A stretch of DNA of 64,000 nucleotides from Ruminococcaceae bacterium UBA1425 (GTDB taxonomy: Bacteria; Bacillota; Clostridia; Oscillospirales; Acutalibacteraceae). Numbering within the stretch: the stretch's first letter is position 1; each line of letters starts with the position of its first letter. The notes below the pieces were generated by a model. The model worked only from the letters and a program-made list of their open reading frames with translations. It had not been told where the DNA came from and did not search any database. Of the stretch, positions 16,424-25,667 are shown one piece after another. Both the position numbers and the translations under genes were made by a program. The stretch spans positions 27,837 to 91,836 of the forward strand of contig DCUB01000018.1 of the NCBI GenBank assembly GCA_002329365.1, written 5' to 3'.

Positions 16424-17626
16424 TCAAAACAGCTTAAGTTCATAAAGCTTTGCCGCCGCTTCCGCCGCCTTTTTCTTGTAAGAGGGCATAATGCTTTGAA
16501 GCTTTTCCGTCTGCCCGCCGATGTCTGATAGCAAAGCGTCAAGCTGCGCCGCCAGCGCGTTTTCGTCCTTCAGCTTGTCTACGGGAACAACGTATCCCTC
16601 GCTTGTTCCGAAAAGGTCCTCGGCTATTCCCTTTGACTTCATGCTGTATCCGAGGACGAGCGTGGGAACGCAGGAGGAGTACGCGGCTATTGTCGAGTGC
16701 GTTCTTGCCCCGACAAACGCGCTGCACCGCGCGATATAGCCTTTTAGCTGAGGCGCCGTGTACTCGCCTTCAATAAACACCACGCGCCCCGTGTGCCTGA
16801 ATTTTTCATAAAGCTCCGACAGCGGCTTAAGGTCGCTGCAAGACTTCCAGTAGACGTGCGGTATCAGCGCGACGCTGTAATCTGTATTTCCGACAATATA
16901 TTCTATGAGCCGCTCGTAAGCCTTTATACCTATACCGCGGCGTTCACCGCTTTCGTACCTGAATATCAGGGGGCTTGCGTTTACGCCTATCGTCTGCTTT
17001 TCGACAAACCCTTCGGGCAGCGGAAGATACTCCGTTTCGAGCGTAAACGCGGGGTCGGGGAAAAGAAAGACGTTTGAAAATCCGTGCTCCTTCAAAAGCC
17101 CGAAGGTGCCCGTTTCTCTTGCGAAAACAGCGTCGTATGTTCTGAGGTCGGCGACATTATAGTCCGTAAAAACGTTATTGTCGAGCGAGCAGCCCCACAA
17201 AACCGTTTTTTTGCCGAGGGCTTTAAGCGTTTTGTTGAAGGCGGTCATGCTGCTGTTTTCACCGTAGCAGTAGTTGTCGCCGCCTATCGAAAGGAACAGC
17301 CCGCCGTCTGACAGCGGAAGCTCCCTGTTGAAAAGCGAATAGTAGTATTCGTCGGCCTTTTTTTCGGAAACGCGCGAGTAAAGCTTTATTCTGATTTTAT
17401 CGGCGTGTGAAAGCTGTCTTGCGAGGCTGTCCCTTTCGTATGACACGCCCACAATTCTGTCGACGTCGGAAAGTCCCTCGTCCATATCCTGCTCCGGCGC
17501 GAGACTGTAAAGCGACACAAAGCTTTTGCCGAATGTATTTTTGAGCATGGCTGCCGTTGAGCGGACAATAGCCTCGCAGCCCCTGTTGCCGCTCCCCCCG
17601 TGAAAATACATTGAAAAGCTGTTCAT
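16424..17626 (-). CDS. Polysaccharide pyruvyl transferase family protein
   Basis: A 400-residue GT-B-like protein of the CsaB/WcaK pyruvyltransferase family, which adds ketal pyruvate from PEP to sugars of surface polymers. The N-terminus has the family motif H-G-G-S-G-N-R-G-C-E-A-I, and further on are S-I-G-G-D-N-Y-C-Y-G, V-L-W-G-C-S-L and the C-terminal G-A-R-T-H-S-T-I-A-A-Y-S and L-G-Y-S-M-K-S-K-G motifs. Its ATG follows the Wzt stop with no gap. With the exporter it suggests a pyruvylated secreted polysaccharide or wall polymer; the acceptor sugar is unknown. Confidence 0.87.
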   Translation of the reverse strand: MNSFSMYFHGGSGNRGCEAIVRSTAAMLKNTFGKSFVSLYSLAPEQDMDEGLSDVDRIVGVSYERDSLARQLSHADKIRIKLYSRVSEKKADEYYYSLFNRELPLSDGGLFLSIGGDNYCYGENSSMTAFNKTLKALGKKTVLWGCSLDNNVFTDYNVADLRTYDAVFARETGTFGLLKEHGFSNVFLFPDPAFTLETEYLPLPEGFVEKQTIGVNASPLIFRYESGERRGIGIKAYERLIEYIVGNTDYSVALIPHVYWKSCSDLKPLSELYEKFRHTGRVVFIEGEYTAPQLKGYIARCSAFVGARTHSTIAAYSSCVPTLVLGYSMKSKGIAEDLFGTSEGYVVPVDKLKDENALAAQLDALLSDIGGQTEKLQSIMPSYKKKAAEAAAKLYELKLF

Positions 17627-18907
17627 TCAATCACCCTGTTTCAGTTCGGCGCGAACGTCGGTTATCCTTGACCTTCCCCATGAGTCTGCCCAGAGCCTGC
17701 CCGCGTTGTCACTTACAACGCCGCCCTCATCGCTCCCCACGTTAAGCACCGTTATAAAAAACGCGTCGTTTATGCTGTCGATGTTGTTGTAGATATCGTA
17801 CGGCCTGCCCTTTACGAGCGTTATTGAGCACCTGTAATTGCCGGGGGCGAGATTATGCTTTTCTACGGTTACAAAAACGTCGCCGCGGCTGCCGCTTTTA
17901 AAGTTTGCGAACGGCTCTATAAACGCAGTAGCGACAGGCACACCGTCGTCGCGCAGGAAGCGAAGCCTCATGCCTATGTTTTCCTCGTCCGTAAAAGCAT
18001 CGACGTTAAACTTAAAGCTTATCGGCTCGTTCCATTTGTAAACGCTGTCGGTGTTTCCCACTATGTCAAGGCTTTTGATTACAAGCCTGTCGCACTTGTA
18101 GCCCTTTACCCTGTTTTTTATGCTGTATTCATAGTGTCCCGCCTTAAAGCCTTCGCTTTTGCCGTTATACAGACGTATGGCTTCCTCGACATCGCCGTCA
18201 TGGACAATCCTGCCGTCTTCAAGGACTATGGCCCTGTCGCATAGGTCTCGTATTACGTTCATCATATGGCTGACGCACAGAATGGTTTTGCCGTCGTTCG
18301 CAATGTCGGACATGCGGTTGAGGCACTTTGCCCTGAACCGCATATCGCCCACGGACAGAACCTCGTCTATTATAAGTATGTCGGGGTTGAGCGTTGACGC
18401 AACCGCGAACGCCAGACGCACCATCATGCCGCTTGAGTATTTTTTAACGGGCGTGTCGATAAACCTGCCTATTTCGGAGAAGTCGACTATTTCGTCGTAT
18501 TTCGCGTCGATTTCCTCGCGCGACATTCCAAGTATCGCGCCGTTTAAATAGACGTTTTCCCTGCCCGTAAGCTCGGGATTGAAGCCCGTGCCTATTTCGA
18601 GCATAGCGGCAACTGTGCCCTCGTATTCAATCCGCCCCTCGGTAGGCTCGGTTATGCGGGAAATCAGCTTCAAAAGAGTTGATTTGCCGGCACCGTTTCT
18701 GCCGACTATTCCGACGCGCTCGCCCTTTTTAACCTCAAGGTTTATTCCTTTAAGCGCCCAGAAATCCTCGCTTACCGTTTTGTTGAGGCTTAAATTATAC
18801 TTAAGCCTTTCGGACTTTGTGCCGCCTACCGGGTATGGCGCCTTTTGCCGCAGGATATATTTTTTTCCGACATTTTCAATTTTAAGCACGGTTTCTCTTT
18901 CATCCAT
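17627..18907 (-). CDS. Polysaccharide ABC exporter ATPase with Wzt C-terminal domain
   Basis: A 426-residue ATPase of the Wzt/TagH group. The nucleotide-binding domain has Walker A G-R-N-G-A-G-K-S at 69-76, the signature S-S-G-M-M-V-R near 158, and Walker B I-L-I-I-D-E with S-V-G-D. After about residue 260 comes a beta-rich C-terminal domain (R-L-V-I-K-S-L-D-I onward) like the Wzt carbohydrate-binding module that recognises the finished O-antigen-type polymer. The start is the ATG at 18907, 11 bases past the permease stop; upstream in-frame codons overlap the permease and are not used. The ribosome site is weak. Confidence 0.92.
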   Translation of the reverse strand: MDERETVLKIENVGKKYILRQKAPYPVGGTKSERLKYNLSLNKTVSEDFWALKGINLEVKKGERVGIVGRNGAGKSTLLKLISRITEPTEGRIEYEGTVAAMLEIGTGFNPELTGRENVYLNGAILGMSREEIDAKYDEIVDFSEIGRFIDTPVKKYSSGMMVRLAFAVASTLNPDILIIDEVLSVGDMRFRAKCLNRMSDIANDGKTILCVSHMMNVIRDLCDRAIVLEDGRIVHDGDVEEAIRLYNGKSEGFKAGHYEYSIKNRVKGYKCDRLVIKSLDIVGNTDSVYKWNEPISFKFNVDAFTDEENIGMRLRFLRDDGVPVATAFIEPFANFKSGSRGDVFVTVEKHNLAPGNYRCSITLVKGRPYDIYNNIDSINDAFFITVLNVGSDEGGVVSDNAGRLWADSWGRSRITDVRAELKQGD

Positions 18908-18918
18908 ATTGTTCACCG

Positions 18919-19761
18919 CTATACAAGGTCGACAAAATTTCTTTCGCCCTTGCGGAAGTTCCTGATGCCGAGTGGCAGGAACACCGCCGTAAAAACAAGC
19001 GACGAGATAAACGACGGCATATGAAATTCGTTTGTGGGGATTATACACCAGCGGAAGGCGTTGATAGCACCCGCGGCGGGATTTAACGAATAAATAAACC
19101 TGAACCTTTCGGGGACCGAGGCGCACGCCACCGCGAACGAATACGCGACGGGCGTTACATACTGCCCGATGTTTATAAGGAACGGAATAGCCTGATTAAG
19201 GTCCCTGAATTTAATATTGTAGGGCGACAGGAAAAGACCTGTGGAAAAGCCGAGCAGGGAAGGAATAATAACAAACAGGGGCAGCAGCAGCATACGCGGC
19301 GACGGAACAAAGCCCATATTGAAAAAGCTTATAAGCATTATTATAAGCAGTACGCCGAAGGAAATAAGCGTGTCGATAAATATCGCAAGTGATGTACCCA
19401 AAGGCACGATTATCCTCGGGAAGTATATTTTTTTCATCAGTCCCGCGCTTGTGAGGAACGATGCCGACGCTATCTGGAGATTTCGGGAAAAGAGTGTCCA
19501 CGGAATCAGGCCGGCATAAACCATTACGGTGTAAGGCGCCTGACCGTCGGTTGATAAATCCGCAACGTAGCCGAACACAAAGGACATGAGCAGCATGTTG
19601 ATAATCGGGCTTATCACCGACCAGCCGAGACCTATAAACGTCTGCCTGTAGCGCACGGTGATGTCGCGTCTTGCAAGAATAGCCGCAAGACCTCTGTATC
19701 TCCATATGTCCCTCCAGTACTGAAGGTTTTTTCCGTTAGCCTCTATTACCGTCTTTGCCAT
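18919..19761 (-). CDS. Polysaccharide ABC exporter permease (Wzm/TagG type)
   Basis: A 280-residue ABC-2 permease with about six hydrophobic helices. The N-terminal amphipathic segment has R-D-I-T-V-R-Y-R-Q-T followed by G-W-S-V-I-S-P, both hallmarks of Wzm/TagG proteins; L-K-P-like and R-D-L-N-Q-A-I-P-F-L motifs occur further on. GGAG lies eight bases before the ATG. With the Wzt-type ATPase it moves a lipid-linked polysaccharide or teichoic-acid-like polymer across the membrane. Confidence 0.92.
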   Translation of the reverse strand: MAKTVIEANGKNLQYWRDIWRYRGLAAILARRDITVRYRQTFIGLGWSVISPIINMLLMSFVFGYVADLSTDGQAPYTVMVYAGLIPWTLFSRNLQIASASFLTSAGLMKKIYFPRIIVPLGTSLAIFIDTLISFGVLLIIMLISFFNMGFVPSPRMLLLPLFVIIPSLLGFSTGLFLSPYNIKFRDLNQAIPFLINIGQYVTPVAYSFAVACASVPERFRFIYSLNPAAGAINAFRWCIIPTNEFHMPSFISSLVFTAVFLPLGIRNFRKGERNFVDLV

Positions 19762-19885
19762 TTTTCATTCTCCGTATCATTGTAAACAGTCAAATGCAAC
19801 CTGAAGAAAAACCAACGCTGAAAACAGATGATGCTTATATTTATAGTGTCGCAAAAATCGGAATTTTGTGATAAATTATAAATAA

Positions 19886-19918
19886 GCGAGTATGGTTCTG
19901 ACCATTCCGATGTCTCGC
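19886..19918 (-). terminator. Probable terminator downstream of rimI, built from the palindromic repeat
   Basis: On the minus strand GCGAG pairs with CTCGC and, inside it, ATGGT pairs with ACCAT around CAGA; the tail is T-rich (TTATTTATAATTT). The inner palindrome ATGGTTCTGACCAT is a variant of the AACGGTCNNGACCGTT repeat family. Confidence 0.55.
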
Positions 19919-19931
19919 AGTTTTCTGAATA

Positions 19932-20381
19932 CTAAAATCTTAGAGTCATTATAACGGCATCCTCAACGGGCGCTGTGTAAAAGTTCTTCCTCTTTCCCTC
20001 CGGCATGAAGCCAAGCTTTGAATAAAGCGATATGGCAGCCGCGTTGCCCGCCCTCACCTCAAGCGTGAGAAAAGCGCAGCCGCGGCTTTTCGCGCCCCCG
20101 GCGGCGGCTTTTATAAGCCCGGAGGCAACGCCGCGCCTCCTGTGTCGCGGGTGGACCGCGACGTTTGTTATATATCCCTCGCCGCAGATTTCCAAAACGC
20201 CGATGTATCCCGCAAAACCCTCGCCGCAAACGGCGACAAGAAAAAAAGCCTGACTGTTTGTAAGCTCCCCGGCGAGCGACGCTTCGCTCCACGGCTCGGA
20301 AAAGCAAATCTTTTCGAGTGCGGCAATATCGCCTATGTGCTCCGCTATCATGGGAACGATTTTGTATCCGCCGCTCAGCAC
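19932..20381 (-). CDS. rimI: Ribosomal-protein-alanine N-acetyltransferase
   Basis: A 149-residue GNAT acetyltransferase of the RimI type, which acetylates the N-terminus of ribosomal protein S18. It has the family's C-F-S-E-P-W-S-E segment, the acetyl-CoA loop R-H-R-R-R-G-V-A, and N-A-A-A-I-S-L-Y-S-K-L-G-F. The GTG at 20381 has GGGTGAG six bases upstream and overlaps the preceding stop by seven bases; an ATG at residue 11 is an alternative. It is usually found with tsaB/tsaE; here it follows the phosphatase-GH127 gene. Confidence 0.87.
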   Translation of the reverse strand: MLSGGYKIVPMIAEHIGDIAALEKICFSEPWSEASLAGELTNSQAFFLVAVCGEGFAGYIGVLEICGEGYITNVAVHPRHRRRGVASGLIKAAAGGAKSRGCAFLTLEVRAGNAAAISLYSKLGFMPEGKRKNFYTAPVEDAVIMTLRF

Positions 20382-22669
20382 TGCTTGCTCACCCAGACCG
20401 CCATGTCGGTTTCGCCCCTGTTGGCGAAGGCGTAGTAAGGAATGAACTTGAGCTTCGAGGGCATGAAATCTCCGTTAACGGGATGATAAAGCGGCACGCC
20501 GCCGCAGCGGCACTCGACCTTTCTGTATCCCCGCGCCTCAAGGCAGAGCACGCCGAGTTTTTCGTCTTTATATTCAGACACAGGTGAAAAGACGTCGGCG
20601 TAGAGCGTCCACAGCTCGTTGCCGTTGTCGACGCCCTCCATGCAGTAAACGACGGGTCCCCTTGTCAAAGCTACTTTTCCGGCGTCTGCCCAGACCCTTG
20701 CCGAAGCCTCGTACCACCTCGGCGTCATATCCATTTCGAAAACGAGCGTGTAGTCGTCGCTGTCGACATTGAAATAGGCGTACCCCTTTATGACCTCCGC
20801 CGGGGACTTGCCGAAAGCATAATTTGAACACCACGACGGGATTCTTACGGCTATTTTTTTGCCGTTCATCCCCGAACCCTTAAACTCCACCCTGCCGTCT
20901 GAAGGGTAGCCCGTTGTCTGCTTAATTGAGATTATGCCGCCGCCCGCGTTAAAGCTTGCCTCGCTGTCCATGAACTGGTGAACAAACACGATGTCGTCGC
21001 CGAAGGAATATAAAAATCCACCGATTGAAGCTATAAAGCGCGTCATATTCGGCGGGCAGCACGAGCAGTCAAAGACCTCCGCGCGCTGTGTGATAGCCCA
21101 CCGTTTGCCCTTCTTTGTTATTATGTTTCTGTCTTTCAGATTTATTTCAAGCGGGTTTTCGTAAAAGAACGACCTTCCGTCGAGCGAAATGCCCGACAAA
21201 ACACCGTTGTATATCGTGCGCTCTACGGTGTCGGCATAAACCGAGTCGGCGTCAATCAGGCTCATTCTTCCGGCAAACATGGCAAGCGAAATGGCGGCGC
21301 AGGTTTCGGCGTAAGCCGTGTCGTTCGGCAGGTCGTAGTCGCCTGTGAAGCGCTCGCCCTCGCGCGCGGAGCCAATGCCGCCCGTGATATACATTCTCTT
21401 TTTTGTAATGCTTTCAAAAAGCTTTTCGCAGGCGCTGAAAAGCTCGATGTCGCCGTATTCGCGCGCAATGTCCGCCATGCCGCTGTAAAGGTAGCAGGCG
21501 CGGACGCAGTGCCCTTCCGCCGTAGTCTGTTCCCTTACGGGCAGATGGTCCTGCACATATTCGTCGTTTTCGCCGTCTATGACCTCCTTGCTTGTGGCGG
21601 CGCCGCGCGCGTCGATAAAGAACTTTGAAAGATCGAGGTATCTTTTTTCACCCGTGCAGTGATAAAGCTTAACAAGGGCAAGCTCTATCTCCTCGTGACC
21701 GGGAGTTGTGAACTCCGCCGAGCCTTCGATTCTGAACACCCTTTCTATAAGGTCGGCGTATTTTTTCATGCAGTTTAAAAACTTGTCCTTGCCCGTGGCG
21801 TAATAGTAAGCCACGGCTGCCTCTATAAGATGACCGGCGCAGTAAAGCTCGTGCTCCATGCGGTGACGGAAGCGTTCGTCCGGCTCAACGACTGTAAAGA
21901 ATATGTTAAAGTAGCCGTCGTCGCACTGGTTTTTTTCTATCAGGTCAACAATAAAGTCGACATATTTCATAAGCTCCGCGTCGTTGTTTTTAGAAAGGAT
22001 GTACGCCGCGGATTCGAGCCACTTTGCAACGTCGGAATCCCAGAAAATATGCGGTCTTCCCGGCATTCCTTCCTTCCACCCGAACGTGAACGCCTCAAAA
22101 CGCCCGGTGTTCTCAAACTGCCTGCGGACGGCCCCGAGCGTTGTGTCCCTGTTTTGCTCCTGACGCTCGCGCCAGAAGCCACCGGTAATGCCGACGTTTC
22201 CGCTGTCTACCTGTTTGTAGCTGTTCATTTGTTTATTTCCTTTCACGGAAAGAAATTTTTCAATAAACTTTATAAGCCCGTCCTTAATAGACGAAGCGCA
22301 CGCCCTGTATTCATCAAGGCTTCCCCCGTAGGGGTCGGGGATTCCGCCGCCGAGAACGAGTATTTTTTCGGGCGGGAGATAGCCGGAAAGCACGTCTGCA
22401 TGCGCCTGCGTCATGCAGACGAAAATATCGGCGCTGTCGAGCAGATACCGCGTAACCGGCGACGCGCGGTGACCCGCTATGTCGGCTCCGTGCTCCGCCA
22501 CCGCGGCAACGGCGTTGTCGGCGGCAGGCATGCCGGATATTGCCGAAAGTCCCGCGCTGCCGCTCTCAATATCCGTTATACCCGTTTCGCGAAGCAGCGC
22601 CCTGAAAATGCCGTCCGCCATGGGGCTGCGGCAGGTGTTGCCCGTGCAGATAAAAACAACCTTTTTCAT
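20375..22669 (-). CDS. Fused low-molecular-weight protein tyrosine phosphatase and GH127 beta-L-arabinofuranosidase
   Basis: One uninterrupted frame of 764 residues. Residues 1-147 form a complete LMW-PTP with the P-loop C-T-G-N-T-C-R-S at 8-15 and the catalytic D-P-Y near residue 111, like YwlE (protein-arginine or tyrosine phosphatase). Residues 148-764 form a complete GH127 (DUF1680) protein with the catalytic-zinc residues of beta-L-arabinofuranosidases: A-E-T-C-A near 454-458 and C-S-C-C-P-P-N near 535-541. At the join, the codons encode K-G-N-K-Q-M, and the DNA still reads AAAGGAAATAAACAAATG, a plausible ribosome site and start for a separate GH127 of 617 residues at 22228. So it may be made as a fusion, as two products, or both. 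No signal peptide: cytoplasmic. It follows the protease gene by 22 bases. Confidence 0.85.
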   Translation of the reverse strand: MKKVVFICTGNTCRSPMADGIFRALLRETGITDIESGSAGLSAISGMPAADNAVAAVAEHGADIAGHRASPVTRYLLDSADIFVCMTQAHADVLSGYLPPEKILVLGGGIPDPYGGSLDEYRACASSIKDGLIKFIEKFLSVKGNKQMNSYKQVDSGNVGITGGFWRERQEQNRDTTLGAVRRQFENTGRFEAFTFGWKEGMPGRPHIFWDSDVAKWLESAAYILSKNNDAELMKYVDFIVDLIEKNQCDDGYFNIFFTVVEPDERFRHRMEHELYCAGHLIEAAVAYYYATGKDKFLNCMKKYADLIERVFRIEGSAEFTTPGHEEIELALVKLYHCTGEKRYLDLSKFFIDARGAATSKEVIDGENDEYVQDHLPVREQTTAEGHCVRACYLYSGMADIAREYGDIELFSACEKLFESITKKRMYITGGIGSAREGERFTGDYDLPNDTAYAETCAAISLAMFAGRMSLIDADSVYADTVERTIYNGVLSGISLDGRSFFYENPLEINLKDRNIITKKGKRWAITQRAEVFDCSCCPPNMTRFIASIGGFLYSFGDDIVFVHQFMDSEASFNAGGGIISIKQTTGYPSDGRVEFKGSGMNGKKIAVRIPSWCSNYAFGKSPAEVIKGYAYFNVDSDDYTLVFEMDMTPRWYEASARVWADAGKVALTRGPVVYCMEGVDNGNELWTLYADVFSPVSEYKDEKLGVLCLEARGYRKVECRCGGVPLYHPVNGDFMPSKLKFIPYYAFANRGETDMAVWVSKQC

Positions 22670-22691
22670 TGTCCGTCACCTGATATTTTTA

Positions 22692-24584
22692 TCAGTACCA
22701 TAACCAGCCGAACAGGAAAATAATTATAAGCCACTGCCATAAGGAGTATTTGACCTTGACGGTGCAGGTGTCATAACGGCCGCCGTCGACAATTTCGACA
22801 TATATAGTCGCCGTACCTTTTCCCCTCGCGTAAACATTGCCGCTGTTGTCGACAGACGCGACAAAAATATCTGAAGTGCCCCATTGAAGCCCCTTGTTTG
22901 TCGCGGTGTCGGGCGTTACTGTGACATTGGTTATCTGAAAGCTGTCCTTGTAATTTGCCGTACGGCTTTTTGTCTGAAACGCTACGGCGGAAGGCGAAGT
23001 GGAGTCCTCGGTATAGCTCGTGTATGCCTTTATACCCGCGTTGTTAAGCCTCATAAAACTTCTGTTATATCTGACTGCTGTATTGTAGCCGTCAAGCCAG
23101 CAGCTTTCCTCGGGATAGTAAACAAAGCTTTCGCCCTTGTTGCTCGAATAATAAACGGCCGACGAAAAATTACTCCAAAACCACGTGTCGCCCTCAAACG
23201 GAAGGAACACCGCTTCCGCGTCGGCGCTGTTCGCGGTGAGTGTAACGACAACCGAATATTTCTGGCCGTACGACAGCGAAACGGTATCGTCAAGCTTTAC
23301 GGTGTGGTAGCCGGCATAGCCGAAGGTTCCGCTTGCGAGAACGCCGCGGTCCGTGCCCGATTCGGGATTATCGTCCGAAACGTCCGTGAATACTCTGACG
23401 GTGTAGCCTACGTCCTCCTGCATGGTATAGAAGCCGACAGCCTCAAGGCTCTCAAAGCCCGACGCCGTGAACACGTTTGCCGCACTGTTTGTCTTTACGC
23501 CCTCAAACGCGAGATTGTCGAGCCAAAGCATATACCCGTCGTAAAAGTAAACGGTATCGTAGTTGTCCGGCTGCTCCATTGAAAACGATGCAATCTCACA
23601 TATCGACTTGTCGTAGTAAGAAAGCCAGAGGTATCCGTCTTCGCCGCTTTCCGTTGACCAACTGTTCTTGCACAGCCACGCGCCTTTATACGGCGGCATG
23701 CCGCCCGTCTTGAAACTTGAAACAGGGTAGTCATCGTCCCAGCCCACTATTGATATCTCGTGGCTTGAGAGCTCTTCCGTTACCGTGTTCTGATAATAAG
23801 CGCCCGTTGTATCGTTAAAGCAGCTCTCGTCGTAACAGAAGCTTACGGTAACGGCTCCGTTGTCTGTTATTGACTGCTTAATGACTTCGTTTCGCTCGCA
23901 CGACGTTTCGCTGTCGTTTGCAAGCAGATTGACGTCCTGAAGATGATATTCCGATACAAAGCGTTCCCTTTCGCTGTAGTTTCCGTTTGCTTTCAGGTTG
24001 TACGGGGAGTACGGGTATCGGCTCTCAGGCGCTGCTCCCGACCAGCTTATAAGCGTTGCGACAGGGTTAATCCAATACCCCCCCGAATGGTAAGCGCCGT
24101 TATAGTCGTCGTTGCCGCCCTTAAAATTAATTCCGTCGCCCGTCAGCCAGCCTCTTTTGCCCGTAAACCATGTAAGATGATCCTCGGAAAGGTCGATACC
24201 GCCGTCCGCGAGACCTTTTGTAATGAGGTTTGACTCGCATGCGTTAAGCGTCCCGAATGCCCAGCAGGTGCCGGCGTTGCCCTGGTCCTTAACGCCCGTA
24301 ACCCTGTCACTGTCCCTTAGGTCAAAACGGGACGGCAAAGGGATGTCCTGCGCGCTCTCGGCAGCACAGTCCGACGTCAGGTTCACCCTTTTTCCGTTCG
24401 CGTCCACAATGTACCTTTTTGCATGCCCTGTATAGCTCGAAACTGTTTCATAGCCGTAATCTGAGCAGTCAATAACTCTGATTTCGCTTTTGTCCGGCGC
24501 GAAGCTTATCGCCGCTCCCGCACCCGAAAAAGAGCCGCAAAAAAGCATAGCGGCAAGCAGAGCGGAAAAAGTCCTTTTTAACAT
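22692..24584 (-). CDS. Secreted papain-like (C1A) cysteine protease with lectin-like and Ig-like domains
   Basis: A 630-residue exported protein. Signal peptide about 1-25; peptidase C1A domain about 85-330 with catalytic C107 in Q-G-N-A-G-T-C-W-A-F-G, H275 in S-H-E-I-S-I-V-G-W and N307 in K-N-S-W-S; then a lectin-like domain often found after C1A proteases in Clostridia (about 345-475), and a bacterial Ig-like type 2 domain (about 540-612). The last 16 residues are almost all Trp, Leu, Ile and Phe, with no basic stop-transfer tail. There is no N-terminal propeptide of the inhibitor type that I can recognise. First gene of a run with the phosphatase-GH127 fusion and rimI. Confidence 0.88.
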   Translation of the reverse strand: MLKRTFSALLAAMLFCGSFSGAGAAISFAPDKSEIRVIDCSDYGYETVSSYTGHAKRYIVDANGKRVNLTSDCAAESAQDIPLPSRFDLRDSDRVTGVKDQGNAGTCWAFGTLNACESNLITKGLADGGIDLSEDHLTWFTGKRGWLTGDGINFKGGNDDYNGAYHSGGYWINPVATLISWSGAAPESRYPYSPYNLKANGNYSERERFVSEYHLQDVNLLANDSETSCERNEVIKQSITDNGAVTVSFCYDESCFNDTTGAYYQNTVTEELSSHEISIVGWDDDYPVSSFKTGGMPPYKGAWLCKNSWSTESGEDGYLWLSYYDKSICEIASFSMEQPDNYDTVYFYDGYMLWLDNLAFEGVKTNSAANVFTASGFESLEAVGFYTMQEDVGYTVRVFTDVSDDNPESGTDRGVLASGTFGYAGYHTVKLDDTVSLSYGQKYSVVVTLTANSADAEAVFLPFEGDTWFWSNFSSAVYYSSNKGESFVYYPEESCWLDGYNTAVRYNRSFMRLNNAGIKAYTSYTEDSTSPSAVAFQTKSRTANYKDSFQITNVTVTPDTATNKGLQWGTSDIFVASVDNSGNVYARGKGTATIYVEIVDGGRYDTCTVKVKYSLWQWLIIIFLFGWLWY

Positions 24585-24633
24585 TTAATCGCTTCCTTTT
24601 TTGTAGGTTAAGGAGCAGAAAAAACCTATATGT

Positions 24634-24662
24634 ATGATAACACGGTAAAAAATTGAAGTCAA
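24634..24662 (-). promoter_or_regulatory. Promoter of the C1A protease gene
   Basis: Minus strand TTGACT at 24657-24662, a 17-base spacer and TATCAT at 24634-24639, about 50 bases before the ATG; the gene has AAGGAAG before its start. Confidence 0.75.
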
Positions 24663-24884
24663 GCAAATTAAGAATTAACGAACCGCCCGTTTCGCCGTTT
24701 AAAGACGAAACGGCGGCAGTCTTTCAGGGCGGATTTTTGTTATAATCTATACAAAAAATTAATAAATATCTTATTTTTAGTTTACTCTTTTTTAACTTTT
24801 TAGTGTTATTTTAATACCGTCAAAGCATAAATTAACAATATGAGCTTTTTGCGGGCATGATAGATATCGGAGAGGGAGTATAAG
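24663..24884. other. AT-rich divergent intergenic region with a hairpin
   Basis: Between the protease promoter and the GT8 gene. At about 24683-24737 an imperfect hairpin (CCGCC outside, CGTTTCG pairing with CGAAACG inside, and GGCGG closing) precedes TATAAT at 24740-24745, but no good -35 box sits 17 bases before it. The rest is AT-rich. I see no gene. The plus-strand promoter of the GT8 gene probably lies here but I cannot place it with confidence. Confidence 0.5.
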
Positions 24885-25667
24885 ATGAATCTGCTTTTTG
24901 CGCTTAATTCGGGCTATGTAGGGCCGCTTTGTGTTTGTCTTAAGTCCATAATGTCCTCAAACCCCGGCACGCGCTTTGATATATATATCGCCTACTCCTC
25001 GCTTACGAAGGAGGACTTCGCAATGCTTGAAGCCTGCGTTGACCGCGGCCGGTGCACCGTCATTCCGGTAATCGTCGACAACACTCTTTTTGAAAGCGCG
25101 GAGATACTGAAAAGGACGTCGAAGGAAACATATTACAGGCTGCTTGCGATGGACTTCATTCCCGACAGCGTCGACAGAATACTTTATCTTGACCCGGACA
25201 TAGTGGTAATCAAGCCACTTGACGGTTTTTACAACATCGAGTTCGGCAGCAATTTTTTCGCCGGCGCCCCGCATTTCAAGCACATTATGAACAGGTACAA
25301 CTCAAAAAGGCTTCGTCTGCCGGAAACCGTGCCTTACATTAACGCGGGAGTGCTGATGATTAACCTCAAGGGGTTGCGCGAGTGCTGTTCGTCGGAAAAA
25401 ATCATCCGGTTTATCAAAACGACGGACATAAGGCTGCTGCTTGCCGACCAGGATGTCCTGAACGCCATGTTCTACGGGCGGATTCTCGCTGTGGATCCTC
25501 TTATATACAACCTTGACGAAAAATGCTATGTTAAAAGCGTGCCGCGCATTGACCGCGAATGGGTGGACAAGCACACCGTAATAATTCATTACAACGGCGC
25601 AAAAAAACCGTGGAAGGGAAAATACAAGGGCAACCTCGGGGATTATTATTATGAAAGATGCAATTAA
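24885..25667 (+). CDS. Glycosyltransferase family 8 protein
   Basis: A 260-residue GT-A-fold retaining glycosyltransferase. The N-terminus M-N-L-L-F-A-L-N-S-G-Y starts the nucleotide-sugar fold; the metal-binding D-x-D motif is D-P-D at 103-105 in Y-L-D-P-D-I-V-V; N-A-G-V-L-M-I-N-L and D-Q-D-V-L-N follow; the C-terminus has H-Y-N-G-A-K-K-P-W, the second metal and acceptor motif. GGAGAGGGAG lies before the ATG. Family members use UDP-glucose or UDP-galactose on lipopolysaccharide or surface glycans; donor and acceptor cannot be read here. It overlaps the next gene by 17 bases. Confidence 0.9.
   Translation: MNLLFALNSGYVGPLCVCLKSIMSSNPGTRFDIYIAYSSLTKEDFAMLEACVDRGRCTVIPVIVDNTLFESAEILKRTSKETYYRLLAMDFIPDSVDRILYLDPDIVVIKPLDGFYNIEFGSNFFAGAPHFKHIMNRYNSKRLRLPETVPYINAGVLMINLKGLRECCSSEKIIRFIKTTDIRLLLADQDVLNAMFYGRILAVDPLIYNLDEKCYVKSVPRIDREWVDKHTVIIHYNGAKKPWKGKYKGNLGDYYYERCN

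Noticed and set aside
21830..22723. Plus-strand 297-residue frame
   Set aside because: It is antisense to the phosphatase-GH127 gene, which has clear motifs; an example of the many GC-skewed shadow frames in this window.
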